Source of the DNA: Flavobacteriaceae bacterium UBA3078
Lineage (GTDB): Bacteria; Bacteroidota; Bacteroidia; Flavobacteriales; Flavobacteriaceae
Reading direction: 5' to 3'
Assembly (NCBI GenBank): GCA_002366675.1
Contig: DFBO01000091.1
Coordinates: forward strand, 1-25,570
Length of the DNA stretch: 25,570 nucleotides
Position 1 is the stretch's first letter. The number at the start of each line of letters is the position of its first letter. Below the pieces are notes generated by a model, which saw nothing but the letters and a program-made list of their open reading frames with translations, was not told the origin of the DNA and did no database searches. Both the position numbers and the translations under genes were made by a program. Positions 1 to 7,742 of this stretch are shown here, one piece after another.

Positions 1-863
1 TACCAATCTTTTTCTGTTTGAATTTTAACTCCTTTTTGTTTTTCAGCATTCATTTTTTCTTGAACTTTTTGTTCTTGATTATTCATGGCTTCTAACAAAT
101 TTTTTACTTGTTGAGGTGTTAATTGACCTTGTTGTGGCTTTGGCTTTTGTTGCTCTTTCTTTTCATCTTCACCTTTTCCTTGATCTTGCTTTTCATCTTT
201 TGGCTTTCCTTCGTCATCTTTTTGGTCGTCTCCATCTTTTTTATCTTGATCGCCTTGGTCTTTATTGTCTTCTTTATTATCTCCTTCTTCTTTGTCTTGT
301 TGCTCTTTGTTTTCTTTATTCTCGTTTTGGTTTTGATCCTGATCTTGATCTTTATTTTGGTCGTCTTTGTTATCGTCTTGTTGCTCTTGATCGTCTTTTT
401 TATCTTCAGCACATTTTTTAGCTAAAGCAAGATTATATCTAGTTTCATCGTCAGACGGATTATTTCTTAAGGCATTTTTATATGCATCTACTGCTTCTTG
501 ACATTTGTTACTTTTCATTAAAATATTACCAATATTATGAAAAGCTTTATGTTTTTCTTCTTTTGAAGTGGCATTTTTGGTGGCTTGTTGTAAGCGAAAT
601 AAGGCTTCATCATAGCTTCCTTCTTCTATGTATGACGTACCTAGATTAAAGGCTCCTGCTACCGACGAAGATTGTTCTGAAAGTGCTTTTCGATAAGCCA
701 TTTCTGCTGAAATAAAATCGTCTTTAACAGCTTTTTCATTGCCTTCATACACAAAGTTATTAGCTTTCTTTAATGCTAAAAAGGCTTCTTTTTCCTTGTC
801 TTTTTCTTGAGAAAAGCTGGAAACTGAAATGATTGCAAATATGTAAACTATTAAGTATTTCAT
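1..863 (-). CDS. batC: BatC-like tetratricopeptide repeat protein (3' edge at window end)
   Basis: An open frame of 287 codons runs from the ATG at 863 to the left edge of the window. Residues 1-19 form a signal peptide (hydrophobic stretch then SSFSQ). Residues about 25-150 are helical TPR-like repeats with the usual small/aromatic pattern (AFNLGTSY, AFHNIGNILM, RYNLALAK). Residues about 152-242 are a very low-complexity D/Q/K/E/N-rich linker, and a short helical tail follows, ending in EKDW. The next two bases are TA, so the stop codon (TAA or TAG) probably lies one base outside the window. In Bat operons BatC follows BatB and is a periplasmic TPR protein thought to scaffold the complex; the gene order here fits. 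The linker explains the long open frames in other phases around 116-425, which are not genes. Gene identity is firm as a TPR protein; the batC name rests on context. Confidence 0.85.
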   Translation of the reverse strand, partial: MKYLIVYIFAIISVSSFSQEKDKEKEAFLALKKANNFVYEGNEKAVKDDFISAEMAYRKALSEQSSSVAGAFNLGTSYIEEGSYDEALFRLQQATKNATSKEEKHKAFHNIGNILMKSNKCQEAVDAYKNALRNNPSDDETRYNLALAKKCAEDKKDDQEQQDDNKDDQNKDQDQDQNQNENKENKEQQDKEEGDNKEDNKDQGDQDKKDGDDQKDDEGKPKDEKQDQGKGEDEKKEQQKPKPQQGQLTPQQVKNLLEAMNNQEQKVQEKMNAEKQKGVKIQTEKDW

Positions 864-973
864 TTTGTACTTATCTTCTTTTCTAAGCGACCTCTAATAT
901 ATAAAACAGTTGTACTTCTTATAGTTAAAGGTTTTATAAAATTTAGCTTCGTTAAAAAGCGCATTTTATTTAC

Positions 974-2011
974 TTAGAGATTTTCGTTGAATAAATTCAA
1001 TTTTTTTAACCAGGCTGTTTTTCGTTCTAATAAAAAGATATCTATAAATAATAATGCAATAGCAAATACTAAAAACCATTGAAATTGGTCTTTAAAATCG
1101 GCAAATTGTTTGGCTTCAAATTCCTTTTTATCCATTTTATTTAAAATATCTCTTATGTTTTCTACAACGTCGTTTGTGTTTTTACCATTTATATAAACGC
1201 CATTGGCCTCATTAGCTATCGTTTTAAGAGTTTCTTCGTTTAAACGAGTAATTACGGTTTCGCCATTATTATCTTTTTTATAATTTAAAACAACGCCATC
1301 TCTTTTAATAGGAATTGGACCACCTTTTATATCTCCAACACCAATGGTGAAGATTCTAATACCTTCTTCACTAGCTTCTTGAGCTACATTTGCTGCTTCT
1401 TCGCTATGGTCTTCTCCATCAGAAATTATTATTAAAACACGATTTGTTTGCTCATCATCATCATAATAAGTTTTTGCTAATTCAATAGCTTCATTAATAG
1501 CTGTTCCTTGCGATGAAAGCATATCTGTATTCATGTTTTGGAGGAACATTTTTGCCGAAGCATAATCTGTAGTAATTGGTAATTGTGGGAACGCCTTACC
1601 AGCATAAGCAATTATACCAACACGATCGCTAGCCAGATTATTAATAATCTGAGTGACTAATTGTTTTGATTTTTCTAATCTGTTTGGTGCAATGTCTTCA
1701 GCTAACATACTTTTAGAAACATCTACTGCAAAAACAATATCAACACCTTCACGTTTAACTGTTTCTAATTTTGTACCAACTTTTGGATTGACTAAAGCAA
1801 TTGATATAGATACTAAAGCCAAACAAATGACTATAAGTTTTAGAACAGATTTAAAAAGAGATTGATTTGGACTTAGCTTTTTTAATAACTTTTTATCAGC
1901 AAACTTCTTTTGTGCATGCTTTTTCCAAAATTGGAGTACCAAAAATAATAGAATTATTACTGGAATAATTGCTAAAACCCAAAACCATATTTTTTCTTCT
2001 AATTGATACAT
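974..2011 (-). CDS. batB: BatB, von Willebrand factor A domain membrane protein
   Basis: This 345-residue protein has membrane segments at about 8-28 and 56-74, a vWA domain from about 90 to 290, and a last membrane segment at about 308-327. The MIDAS metal-binding motif is visible as DVSKS (97-101) followed by the conserved PNRLEKSK, with later vWA elements (GTAINEA, IIISDGED). That layout, an inner-membrane protein with a large periplasmic vWA domain, is that of BatA/BatB. It lies 80 bp downstream of batA on the same strand and 110 bp upstream of batC. Bat proteins were linked to aerotolerance in Bacteroides, but their molecular job is not settled. I call it BatB rather than BatA because it is second in the pair and precedes the TPR gene. 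Confidence 0.9.
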   Translation of the reverse strand: MYQLEEKIWFWVLAIIPVIILLFLVLQFWKKHAQKKFADKKLLKKLSPNQSLFKSVLKLIVICLALVSISIALVNPKVGTKLETVKREGVDIVFAVDVSKSMLAEDIAPNRLEKSKQLVTQIINNLASDRVGIIAYAGKAFPQLPITTDYASAKMFLQNMNTDMLSSQGTAINEAIELAKTYYDDDEQTNRVLIIISDGEDHSEEAANVAQEASEEGIRIFTIGVGDIKGGPIPIKRDGVVLNYKKDNNGETVITRLNEETLKTIANEANGVYINGKNTNDVVENIRDILNKMDKKEFEAKQFADFKDQFQWFLVFAIALLFIDIFLLERKTAWLKKLNLFNENL

Positions 2012-2018
2012 TTCTTAG

Positions 2019-2041
2019 CTTTCAGTCGCAGTATTCAGTTT
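2019..2041. repeat. Short flavobacterial intergenic repeat (ACTGAATACTGCGACTGAAAG type)
   Basis: On the minus strand the batA-batB gap reads AACTGAATACTGCGACTGAA, two imperfect copies of an ACTGaa unit around GCG. From recall, strings of this kind occur as scattered intergenic repeats in flavobacterial genomes. It lies about 8 bp upstream of the batB start and may be a relic with no function. Confidence 0.35.
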
Positions 2042-2091
2042 TTAAATAAATACACGAATGTTATTTTTTATCTTTTTATCTTGATTTTTTG

Positions 2092-3096
2092 TTATACAAA
2101 ACTTCTAAAAACGGTAAACCTTAATAGTAATTCTAAGAGTAATAACATACCTGCTAATAATACTAATGGTCTGTATTTTTCCTCGTAATTATAATATTTA
2201 AATTCTTCTATTTCTGTTTTTTCAAGCTTGTTTATTTCGTCGTATATCTCAGCTAATTTTTTGTTGTTTGTAGCTCTAAAATATTTTCCACCAGTTACAT
2301 CTGCAATTTCTTTTAAGAGTTCTTCGTCTATTTCTACTTTAGCACGTCCATATTGAAAATTTCCATTAGGCAAAATTGACATTGGTGTTAATGCCATACC
2401 ATTAGTTCCTAATCCAATAGTGTATGCTTTTATGCCATATTCTAATGCTAATTCGCTAGCTATTTTAGGATCTATGAAACCAGAATTATTAACGCCATCT
2501 GTTAATAGAATTATTATTTTGCTTTTGGCTTTACTGTCCTTTAATCTATTTACTGATGTGGCTAAGCCCATACCTATGGCAGTGCCTCCATCTATTATGG
2601 TGTTGTATTTTATGCTTTCTAAAGAGCGTAAAACAATAGCTTTGTCACTAGTAATAGGTGTTTTTGTGTAACTTTCACCTGCATATTCCACTAATCCAAT
2701 TCTATCGTTTGGTCTCTCTTTTATAAATTGAGCAGCAACTTTCTTTAATGCTTCTAACCTGTTTGGTCTTAAATCTTTTGCCAACATACTTGCAGATACA
2801 TCTATTGCCATAACAATATCGATACCTCTTGTAGTTTTTGTTTTTGTAGATACATCTACTGTTCGAGGTCTGGCTAAAGCTGTAATTAAAAATGCTAAAA
2901 CCAATAACCTTAGAATAAATAATAGGTGTTTTAATTTTGGAAGAATTGAGTTACTAGTCTTAAACCCTTTAAGACTTGAAATCTTAAGTTCGGCTGTTTG
3001 TTTTTTGTACTTAAAAAGATGCCAAAACACAGCTAATGGAAGTAGTAATAACAACCAGAAGAACTCTTTATTTAAAAATTCAATTCCTTCAAACAT
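2092..3096 (-). CDS. batA: BatA, von Willebrand factor A domain membrane protein
   Basis: This 334-residue paralogue of the downstream protein has membrane segments at about 12-28 and 57-74, a vWA domain from about 92 to 290 and a C-terminal membrane segment at about 310-328. The MIDAS motif is DVSAS (99-103), followed by LRPNRLEALKK, with GGTAIGMGL and LLTDGVNNSG further on. The start codon overlaps the stop of the upstream BatD-like gene by one base (TAATG), which suggests translational coupling. BatA and BatB share architecture and motifs, so they look like an old tandem duplication. The protein should sit in the inner membrane with the vWA domain in the periplasm, as part of the MoxR-DUF58-Bat system. 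Confidence 0.9.
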   Translation of the reverse strand: MFEGIEFLNKEFFWLLLLLPLAVFWHLFKYKKQTAELKISSLKGFKTSNSILPKLKHLLFILRLLVLAFLITALARPRTVDVSTKTKTTRGIDIVMAIDVSASMLAKDLRPNRLEALKKVAAQFIKERPNDRIGLVEYAGESYTKTPITSDKAIVLRSLESIKYNTIIDGGTAIGMGLATSVNRLKDSKAKSKIIILLTDGVNNSGFIDPKIASELALEYGIKAYTIGLGTNGMALTPMSILPNGNFQYGRAKVEIDEELLKEIADVTGGKYFRATNNKKLAEIYDEINKLEKTEIEEFKYYNYEEKYRPLVLLAGMLLLLELLLRFTVFRSFV

Positions 3097-4787
3097 TATT
3101 GTTCGTCTTTTTTAAGTTCAATAGAATTTATAATTCTCTCAGATATACGATCTGCATACGTGTCATCCATTGGCCAGATTAGCATGATTTGTTGTAACAC
3201 TTCCGAATTATCAGAAATAAACTGAAGTAATGCATAATGAGCTTCGTTATAATTATCTGTTTCTGATACAGGAATTTTTAAAGTTCCAAAAGTTTTTAAA
3301 CCTTCGGCTCCATTAGGTGTTGCAAATTTTTCTTGTTTTACAAAAATATCTGTTACGCCTTCTCGTTCTAACTTTGTAATACTTTCTTCAGCAATTTTAA
3401 TTGGATCTACTTTCTGCTGTTCTTCGTTTTCGGCTTGTTGCTGAAACCTAGTTGTGCTTAAAGAAATACTAAATTCATTTTGAAGGGTTCCGTAAACAAA
3501 AGTTGTTGTTTGTACTTGTTCACTAATATCTTTTGGAACAGGAGGATTATCTCTTTTTAAAACTTTTGGAGTAGAAACATCGATAGGTGGAATGCCATAC
3601 TCACTTCTAACCCAATGTCCTTCTAAGAGCTCTTTATTATCATGACCAAAGAGAGTGTCTTTAACATAGGTAAAACCATATTTCATTCCAAAACCTACAA
3701 AAATGGCTATAAATAAACCTAGAATGGCAGCTCCAGTAATTAGCTTCTTTCTTTGTTGTTTTTTGCGTTCTAGTTCTTCTTTATATTGTTGGTCTAGAAG
3801 TTTTTCTTCTTTAGTTGGCTCTGGCAAAGCTTCTTTAACATGATCTATTTCTAAATCTATGGTATTTCTATCTAGTTTTGCCAATTCTATATCTGGAGCA
3901 GATTTTGCGAATTTTACTAAATCGGCACGCTTTAAAATGTTATCTAAATTTTTAATATCTTCTTTACTAATATCTATTTGATTACCATCTTTTAGTAGAT
4001 TTAATCGATAGATTAATTCATCTGTCGTACTTTCTAATGCACGATCGTAAACTTTTTCGTCTAGATATTTTCGAATAATAAAAGTTAATTCTGAATAGTA
4101 TTCTTTTAATTCTGAATGCTCTAAATAATGACTTTCATCTAACTGTTTTAAAGCAAGTTTAGCTCTCTCGTAAGGAGGAAGTAATGCTATTTTTTCTTCT
4201 TTTGATAATGGCTTTTTTCGCCAAACAAACCAGTATATTAAACCACCTGCAACACTTAATATAGCTAATATAATTAGTAAAGTTTTCCACCAATCGCTTG
4301 CGCTTTTTTCTACTTCTATAATTGGTTTAATGTCATATAATCCTTGTTTGGTAGTGTCTACAGCAATATTATTTACTAAGATTTTTAAAGAATCTGTATA
4401 AAATGTTTTATCTCCAATAAGAATTTTTTGTTTAGGGATGGTGTAATTACCAGAATCGAATTGGGTTAATCCGTATTTTTTAATAAACTGAAATCTAGCA
4501 TCTTTTTTTGTGGTATCTACTTTATAAGATTCAATCATTTCTAAAGGCAAAAATGTTTGTCCTTCAGGAAATACCACTAAGTCTGTTGAGTCTGCCTCTA
4601 CTTGAATTCTAAAAGTAGCTTGTTCCCCAATTTTAATTTTTGTAGAATCTATAGATGATGTTACTTGTTGTGAAAATGAAACAAAAGAAAATAGAAAAAA
4701 GAAAGCAAAAAATAGACTCGAAGCTTTATTGTTAAAGCACGAAGTAAAACTATTCTTAAATCCTTTATTGTTAATCGTATATTTCAT
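3096..4787 (-). CDS. BatD/DUF4381-like two-pass membrane protein of the Bat operon
   Basis: From the preferred ATG at 4787 the protein has 563 residues. Residues 24-40 are a signal peptide hydrophobic core ending SFSQ. Residues 41-165 look like a periplasmic beta-rich BatD-like domain. Membrane segment 1 is at about 169-189. A cytoplasmic helical region (200-310, with LLPPYERAKLALKQLDES) resembles DUF4381, then comes a basic helix at 325-348 and membrane segment 2 at about 349-368. A further domain of about 180 residues should lie in the periplasm. The frame stays open to an ATG at 4823, but the extra 12 residues are encoded by an intergenic repeat (4798-4823) and would put a charged stretch in front of the signal peptide, so I prefer 4787. 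It sits between DUF58 and batA and is a plausible partner of the vWA proteins. The family name is inferred from layout and position. Confidence 0.7.
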   Translation of the reverse strand: MKYTINNKGFKNSFTSCFNNKASSLFFAFFFLFSFVSFSQQVTSSIDSTKIKIGEQATFRIQVEADSTDLVVFPEGQTFLPLEMIESYKVDTTKKDARFQFIKKYGLTQFDSGNYTIPKQKILIGDKTFYTDSLKILVNNIAVDTTKQGLYDIKPIIEVEKSASDWWKTLLIILAILSVAGGLIYWFVWRKKPLSKEEKIALLPPYERAKLALKQLDESHYLEHSELKEYYSELTFIIRKYLDEKVYDRALESTTDELIYRLNLLKDGNQIDISKEDIKNLDNILKRADLVKFAKSAPDIELAKLDRNTIDLEIDHVKEALPEPTKEEKLLDQQYKEELERKKQQRKKLITGAAILGLFIAIFVGFGMKYGFTYVKDTLFGHDNKELLEGHWVRSEYGIPPIDVSTPKVLKRDNPPVPKDISEQVQTTTFVYGTLQNEFSISLSTTRFQQQAENEEQQKVDPIKIAEESITKLEREGVTDIFVKQEKFATPNGAEGLKTFGTLKIPVSETDNYNEAHYALLQFISDNSEVLQQIMLIWPMDDTYADRISERIINSIELKKDEQ

Positions 4788-4797
4788 TTTCAAATTA

Positions 4798-4823
4798 GGT
4801 CTCGACTGCGCTCGACCTGACAT
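4798..4823. repeat. GTCGAG-type flavobacterial intergenic repeat ending in TGACAT
   Basis: On the minus strand this reads TGTCAGGTCGAGCGCAGTCG followed by AGACC. It holds two GTCGAG units either side of CGCA and complementary GGTC/GACC ends. Similar strings are scattered between genes in flavobacterial genomes (recalled, not searched). It lies between the DUF58 stop and the preferred start of the BatD-like gene and supplies a spurious upstream ATG at 4823. It is GC-rich compared with its surroundings. Confidence 0.55.
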
Positions 4824-4834
4824 TTTTATTTTAA

Positions 4835-5701
4835 TTAACTTCTTCTTTTAAAGTAACCTAATAATTTTTTCACATAACTTTCATCAACACGACAATCAAT
4901 TGTTCCAGCTCCAGATTTTGTAAAACTATCTTTAAAATAAGTTACTTTTTCGTGATAAAATTTGTTGTAATTACGTCTTACAATTTTTGATGACGTATTT
5001 ACTAACATGTATTCTCCAGTTTCCTCATCCTGCATTTGAACCACTCCAAGGTTAGGAATTTCTTCTTCATGTTTATCAAAAACTCTAATACCAGTAACAT
5101 CATGACGGTTTGAAGCAATTTTTAAAGTTTGCTTATAATCGTCTGCAATAAAATCGCTTAATAGAAAGACAATAGCCTTCTTTTTCATCACATTCGATAA
5201 GAATTTTAATGCTTCAGCTATATTAGTTTGTTTGCTTTTTGGTTTAAATTCAATTAATTCACGAATAATACGAAGTACATGCGAACGTCCTTTTTTTGGA
5301 GGAATATATAATTCAACTTCATCTGAAAATAGAATTAACCCTATCTTATCATTGTTCTGAGTAGCTGAAAAAGCTAAAGTCGCAGCTATTTCAGTTACTA
5401 TTTCGTTTTTAAATTGTGCATCTGTACCAAATAATTCTGAACCAGACACATCTGCCATGAGCATCATTGTTAGCTCACGTTCTTCTTCAAATATTTTTAT
5501 ATGTGGTTCGTTGTAACGAGCAGTTACATTCCAATCGATATTTCTTACATCGTCTCCATATTGATACTTTCGAACTTCAGAAAAAGTCATACCACGACCT
5601 TTGAAGGTTGAATGGTATTCACCTCCAAAAATATGATCAGACAAACGACGTGTCTTAATCTCTATTTTTCGTACTTTTTTTAGTAATTCTTTAGTATCCA
5701 T
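4835..5701 (-). CDS. DUF58 domain protein of the MoxR/Bat operon
   Basis: This 288-residue soluble protein carries the DUF58 signature YQYGDDVRNIDWNVTAR (about 46-62) and a vWA-like fold with a MIDAS-like DVSGS at 84-88. No signal peptide or membrane segment is visible, so it should be cytoplasmic. DUF58 proteins are constant partners of MoxR ATPases. It lies 59 bp downstream of moxR and just upstream of the BatD-like gene, all on the minus strand. A role in assembling or regulating the membrane vWA proteins is inferred from this association; no enzymatic activity is predicted. Confidence 0.9.
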   Translation of the reverse strand: MDTKELLKKVRKIEIKTRRLSDHIFGGEYHSTFKGRGMTFSEVRKYQYGDDVRNIDWNVTARYNEPHIKIFEEERELTMMLMADVSGSELFGTDAQFKNEIVTEIAATLAFSATQNNDKIGLILFSDEVELYIPPKKGRSHVLRIIRELIEFKPKSKQTNIAEALKFLSNVMKKKAIVFLLSDFIADDYKQTLKIASNRHDVTGIRVFDKHEEEIPNLGVVQMQDEETGEYMLVNTSSKIVRRNYNKFYHEKVTYFKDSFTKSGAGTIDCRVDESYVKKLLGYFKRRS

Positions 5702-5724
5702 TTTTAATTTATGATTGTAGATTT

Positions 5725-5741
5725 ACGATTTTCAAAATCGT
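5725..5741. repeat. Perfect 17-bp inverted repeat in the moxR-DUF58 gap
   Basis: ACGATTTT and AAAATCGT flank a single C, inside a gap rich in ATCGT/ATTGTAGATTTACG-like strings. On the minus strand these read as the CGTAAATC/GTAAATCTAC motifs that I recall as flavobacterial repeat debris. It could fold into a small hairpin within the operon transcript. No U-run follows, so I do not call it a terminator. Confidence 0.4.
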
Positions 5742-5760
5742 GATTCGTCATTCTTAAATT

Positions 5761-6765
5761 CTATGGCACTTCAATTTCGTTTACAATTTTATTGATAATA
5801 TCTTCGGAAGTTACATTCTCAGCTTCAGCTTCGTAAGTAATGCCAATTCTATGACGTAACACATCATGAACTATAGCACGAACATCTTCAGGTATAACAT
5901 AACCACGACGCTTAATAAACGCATAGCATTTTGCAGCTGTAGCAAGATTAATACTTCCACGAGGCGATGCTCCAAACGAAATTAATGGTTTTAAATCGGC
6001 AAGTTTATATTTTTCAGGATAACGTGTTGCAAACACTATATCTAGAATGTATTTTTCTATTTTTTCGTCCATATAAACTTCTCTAACAGCTTCTTGTGCT
6101 TTTAGAATTTGTTGTACAGAAACTACAGGGTTTACTTTATCGAAAGCACCTTTTAAATTGGCACGAACAATAAGCTGTTCTTCGTCCATTTTAGGATAAT
6201 CAATAACTGTTTTTAACATAAAACGATCCACTTGAGCTTCAGGAAGCGGATATGTTCCTTCTTGCTCTACTGGATTCATTGTAGCCATTACTAAAAATGG
6301 TTTATCCAGAATAAAGGTTTCGTCTCCAATAGTTACTTGCTTTTCCTGCATGGCTTCAAGTAAAGCAGATTGTACTTTAGCTGGCGCTCTGTTAATCTCA
6401 TCAGCTAAGACAAAATTGGCGAAAATAGGTCCTTTTTTAATAGTGAAGTCGTTTTGCTTCATGTTATATATTAAAGTCCCTGTTACGTCTGCAGGTAGTA
6501 AATCTGGAGTAAATTGAATTCTACTAAAGCTACCATCAACAGCTTGAGCAAGTGTATTTATTGCTAAAGTTTTTGCTAATCCTGGAACACCTTCTAATAA
6601 AATGTGTCCTTGTCCTAATAAACCTATAAGTAATCTTTCGACCATGTGTTTTTGGCCAACAATTACTTTGTTCATTTCTAAAGTAAGTAAATCAACAAAA
6701 GCACTTTCCTTTTCAATTTTCTCGTTAATCGATTTAATATCAATTGTACTTGTATCTTCCATCAT
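5761..6765 (-). CDS. moxR: MoxR-family AAA+ ATPase
   Basis: This 334-residue protein has the AAA_3 ATPase core. Walker A is GVPGLAKT (59-66), Walker B is FVLADEINRA (118-127), sensor 1 is ATMNP (161-165), and a candidate arginine finger follows at DRF (180-182). The C-terminal lid contains SFGASPRGSINLATAAK. MoxR ATPases act as chaperone-like remodelers that hydrolyse ATP to mature or activate vWA-domain partners. Here the next genes encode DUF58, BatD-like, BatA, BatB and BatC proteins, so this is the first gene of the operon. A Bacteroidota-type promoter lies just upstream. The start at 6765 precedes a second Met codon; either is possible. Confidence 0.93.
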   Translation of the reverse strand: MMEDTSTIDIKSINEKIEKESAFVDLLTLEMNKVIVGQKHMVERLLIGLLGQGHILLEGVPGLAKTLAINTLAQAVDGSFSRIQFTPDLLPADVTGTLIYNMKQNDFTIKKGPIFANFVLADEINRAPAKVQSALLEAMQEKQVTIGDETFILDKPFLVMATMNPVEQEGTYPLPEAQVDRFMLKTVIDYPKMDEEQLIVRANLKGAFDKVNPVVSVQQILKAQEAVREVYMDEKIEKYILDIVFATRYPEKYKLADLKPLISFGASPRGSINLATAAKCYAFIKRRGYVIPEDVRAIVHDVLRHRIGITYEAEAENVTSEDIINKIVNEIEVP

Positions 6766-6783
6766 TTTTAATTTTTAATCTTT

Positions 6784-6815
6784 CGAATATAGCATCCTTA
6801 ATTGAGCCATGCAAA
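6784..6815 (-). promoter_or_regulatory. Predicted Bacteroidota-type promoter for the moxR-Bat operon
   Basis: Read on the minus strand, TTTG (6815-6812) is followed after 20 bp by TATATTCG (6791-6784). This matches the TTTG / TAnnTTTG consensus with one mismatch in the -7 box. Transcription would start near 6777 and give a leader of about a dozen bases. No Shine-Dalgarno sequence is seen, which is usual for this phylum. Confidence 0.5.
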
Positions 6816-6956
6816 TTGTTAAAATTTTTGCTTTCTTGTTGTTAATAATTGGTTAAAAATTAACATGTTTAGATAACTTTAAGACTATTATGTTTTATAA
6901 TTTTAAATTCAATTAAAATCATGCCTGTTTTAAAGGGGATGAGAACAATATTTTAA

Positions 6957-7709
6957 ATGAAAAAAATAGCCTTAATTACAGGAGCAACAAGTGGTATTGG
7001 AAGAGCAACAGCACATGAATTTGCAAATCAGGGGATACACTTAATATTATGTGGTAGACGTGAAGAACGACTTGATACCATTAAAAAAGCTTTAAAAAAG
7101 CAAACAGAAGTTTATACATTAAACTTTGATGTTAGAGATAAAGAGGGAACTTTTAAAGCTATTGAATCTCTTCCAGATGATTTTAAAAACATAGATATTT
7201 TAATTAATAATGCTGGAAATGCACATGGACTAGACCCAATTCAAACTGGAAACACAGATGATTGGGATGCCATGATGGATATAAACGTTAAAGGCTTATT
7301 GTATGTAAGTAAGGCGGTAATTCCAAACATGACGACTAGGAAAACCGGACATATAATTAATATTGGGTCTTCGGCAGGAAAAGAAGTCTATCCAAAAGGA
7401 AATGTGTATTGTGCAAGCAAGCATGCTGTTTTAGCCATAACTCAAGGCATGCGAATAGACTTAAATGAATTTGGAATTAAAGTTTGCGCCATTAATCCTG
7501 GTTTGGTAGAAACCGAATTTTCTCAAGTAAGATTTAAAGGCGATGCTATTGCTGATAATGTGTATAAAGGGTACAAAGCTTTGCAGCCTCAAGATATTGC
7601 TGAAATAATTTATTTTGCCATAACAAGACCTCCACATGTTAATATTGCTGATTTGTTGGTGTTTCCAACTGCTCAAGCTTCATCGACCATTGTAAAGAAA
7701 GAATTTTAA
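6957..7709 (+). CDS. SDR-family NADP-dependent oxidoreductase
   Basis: This 250-residue classical short-chain dehydrogenase has the nucleotide-binding motif TGATSGIG (9-16), NNAG (84-87), catalytic Asn at 110, Ser138, and the YCASK active site (Tyr151, Lys155). Arg34-Arg35 after the second beta strand favour NADP(H) over NAD(H). The closest recognisable group is the YdfG-type 3-hydroxy acid/serine dehydrogenases, but the substrate cannot be read from sequence. It is divergent from moxR across a 191-bp gap that contains AT-rich sequence but no convincing plus-strand promoter. A 33-bp gap with a hairpin separates it from the next gene, so the two could be cotranscribed. Confidence 0.93.
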   Translation: MKKIALITGATSGIGRATAHEFANQGIHLILCGRREERLDTIKKALKKQTEVYTLNFDVRDKEGTFKAIESLPDDFKNIDILINNAGNAHGLDPIQTGNTDDWDAMMDINVKGLLYVSKAVIPNMTTRKTGHIINIGSSAGKEVYPKGNVYCASKHAVLAITQGMRIDLNEFGIKVCAINPGLVETEFSQVRFKGDAIADNVYKGYKALQPQDIAEIIYFAITRPPHVNIADLLVFPTAQASSTIVKKEF

Positions 7710-7718
7710 TTTAAAAGA

Positions 7719-7736
7719 TTCCCACTTTCATGGGAA
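7719..7736. repeat. Hairpin repeat TTCCCA-CTTTCA-TGGGAA
   Basis: A perfect 6-bp stem with a 6-base loop lies between the SDR gene and the AlbA_2 gene. It resembles the ATTCC(N)-CTTTCG-(N)GGAAT hairpin repeats I recall from flavobacterial intergenic regions. A degenerate relative with the same ACTTTCAT core is at 20314-20333. No U-run follows, so it may weaken rather than stop transcription. Confidence 0.5.
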
Positions 7737-7742
7737 GTTGCT

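Noticed and set aside
116..425. Three overlapping open frames of about 100 codons on both strands
   Set aside because: They lie in the low-complexity linker of BatC; their translations are monotonous (L/F/V- or K/I/T-rich), as expected from shifted frames of a GAT/CAA/AAA-rich sequence.
6816..6956. Possible plus-strand promoter for the SDR gene (TATGTTTT, TAACTTTA)
   Set aside because: Both -7-like strings have mismatches and neither has a TTTG at a suitable distance; the region is too AT-rich to choose.
7461..7676. 71-codon antisense frame in the SDR gene
   Set aside because: Fully contained within a clear enzyme gene with intact catalytic motifs.
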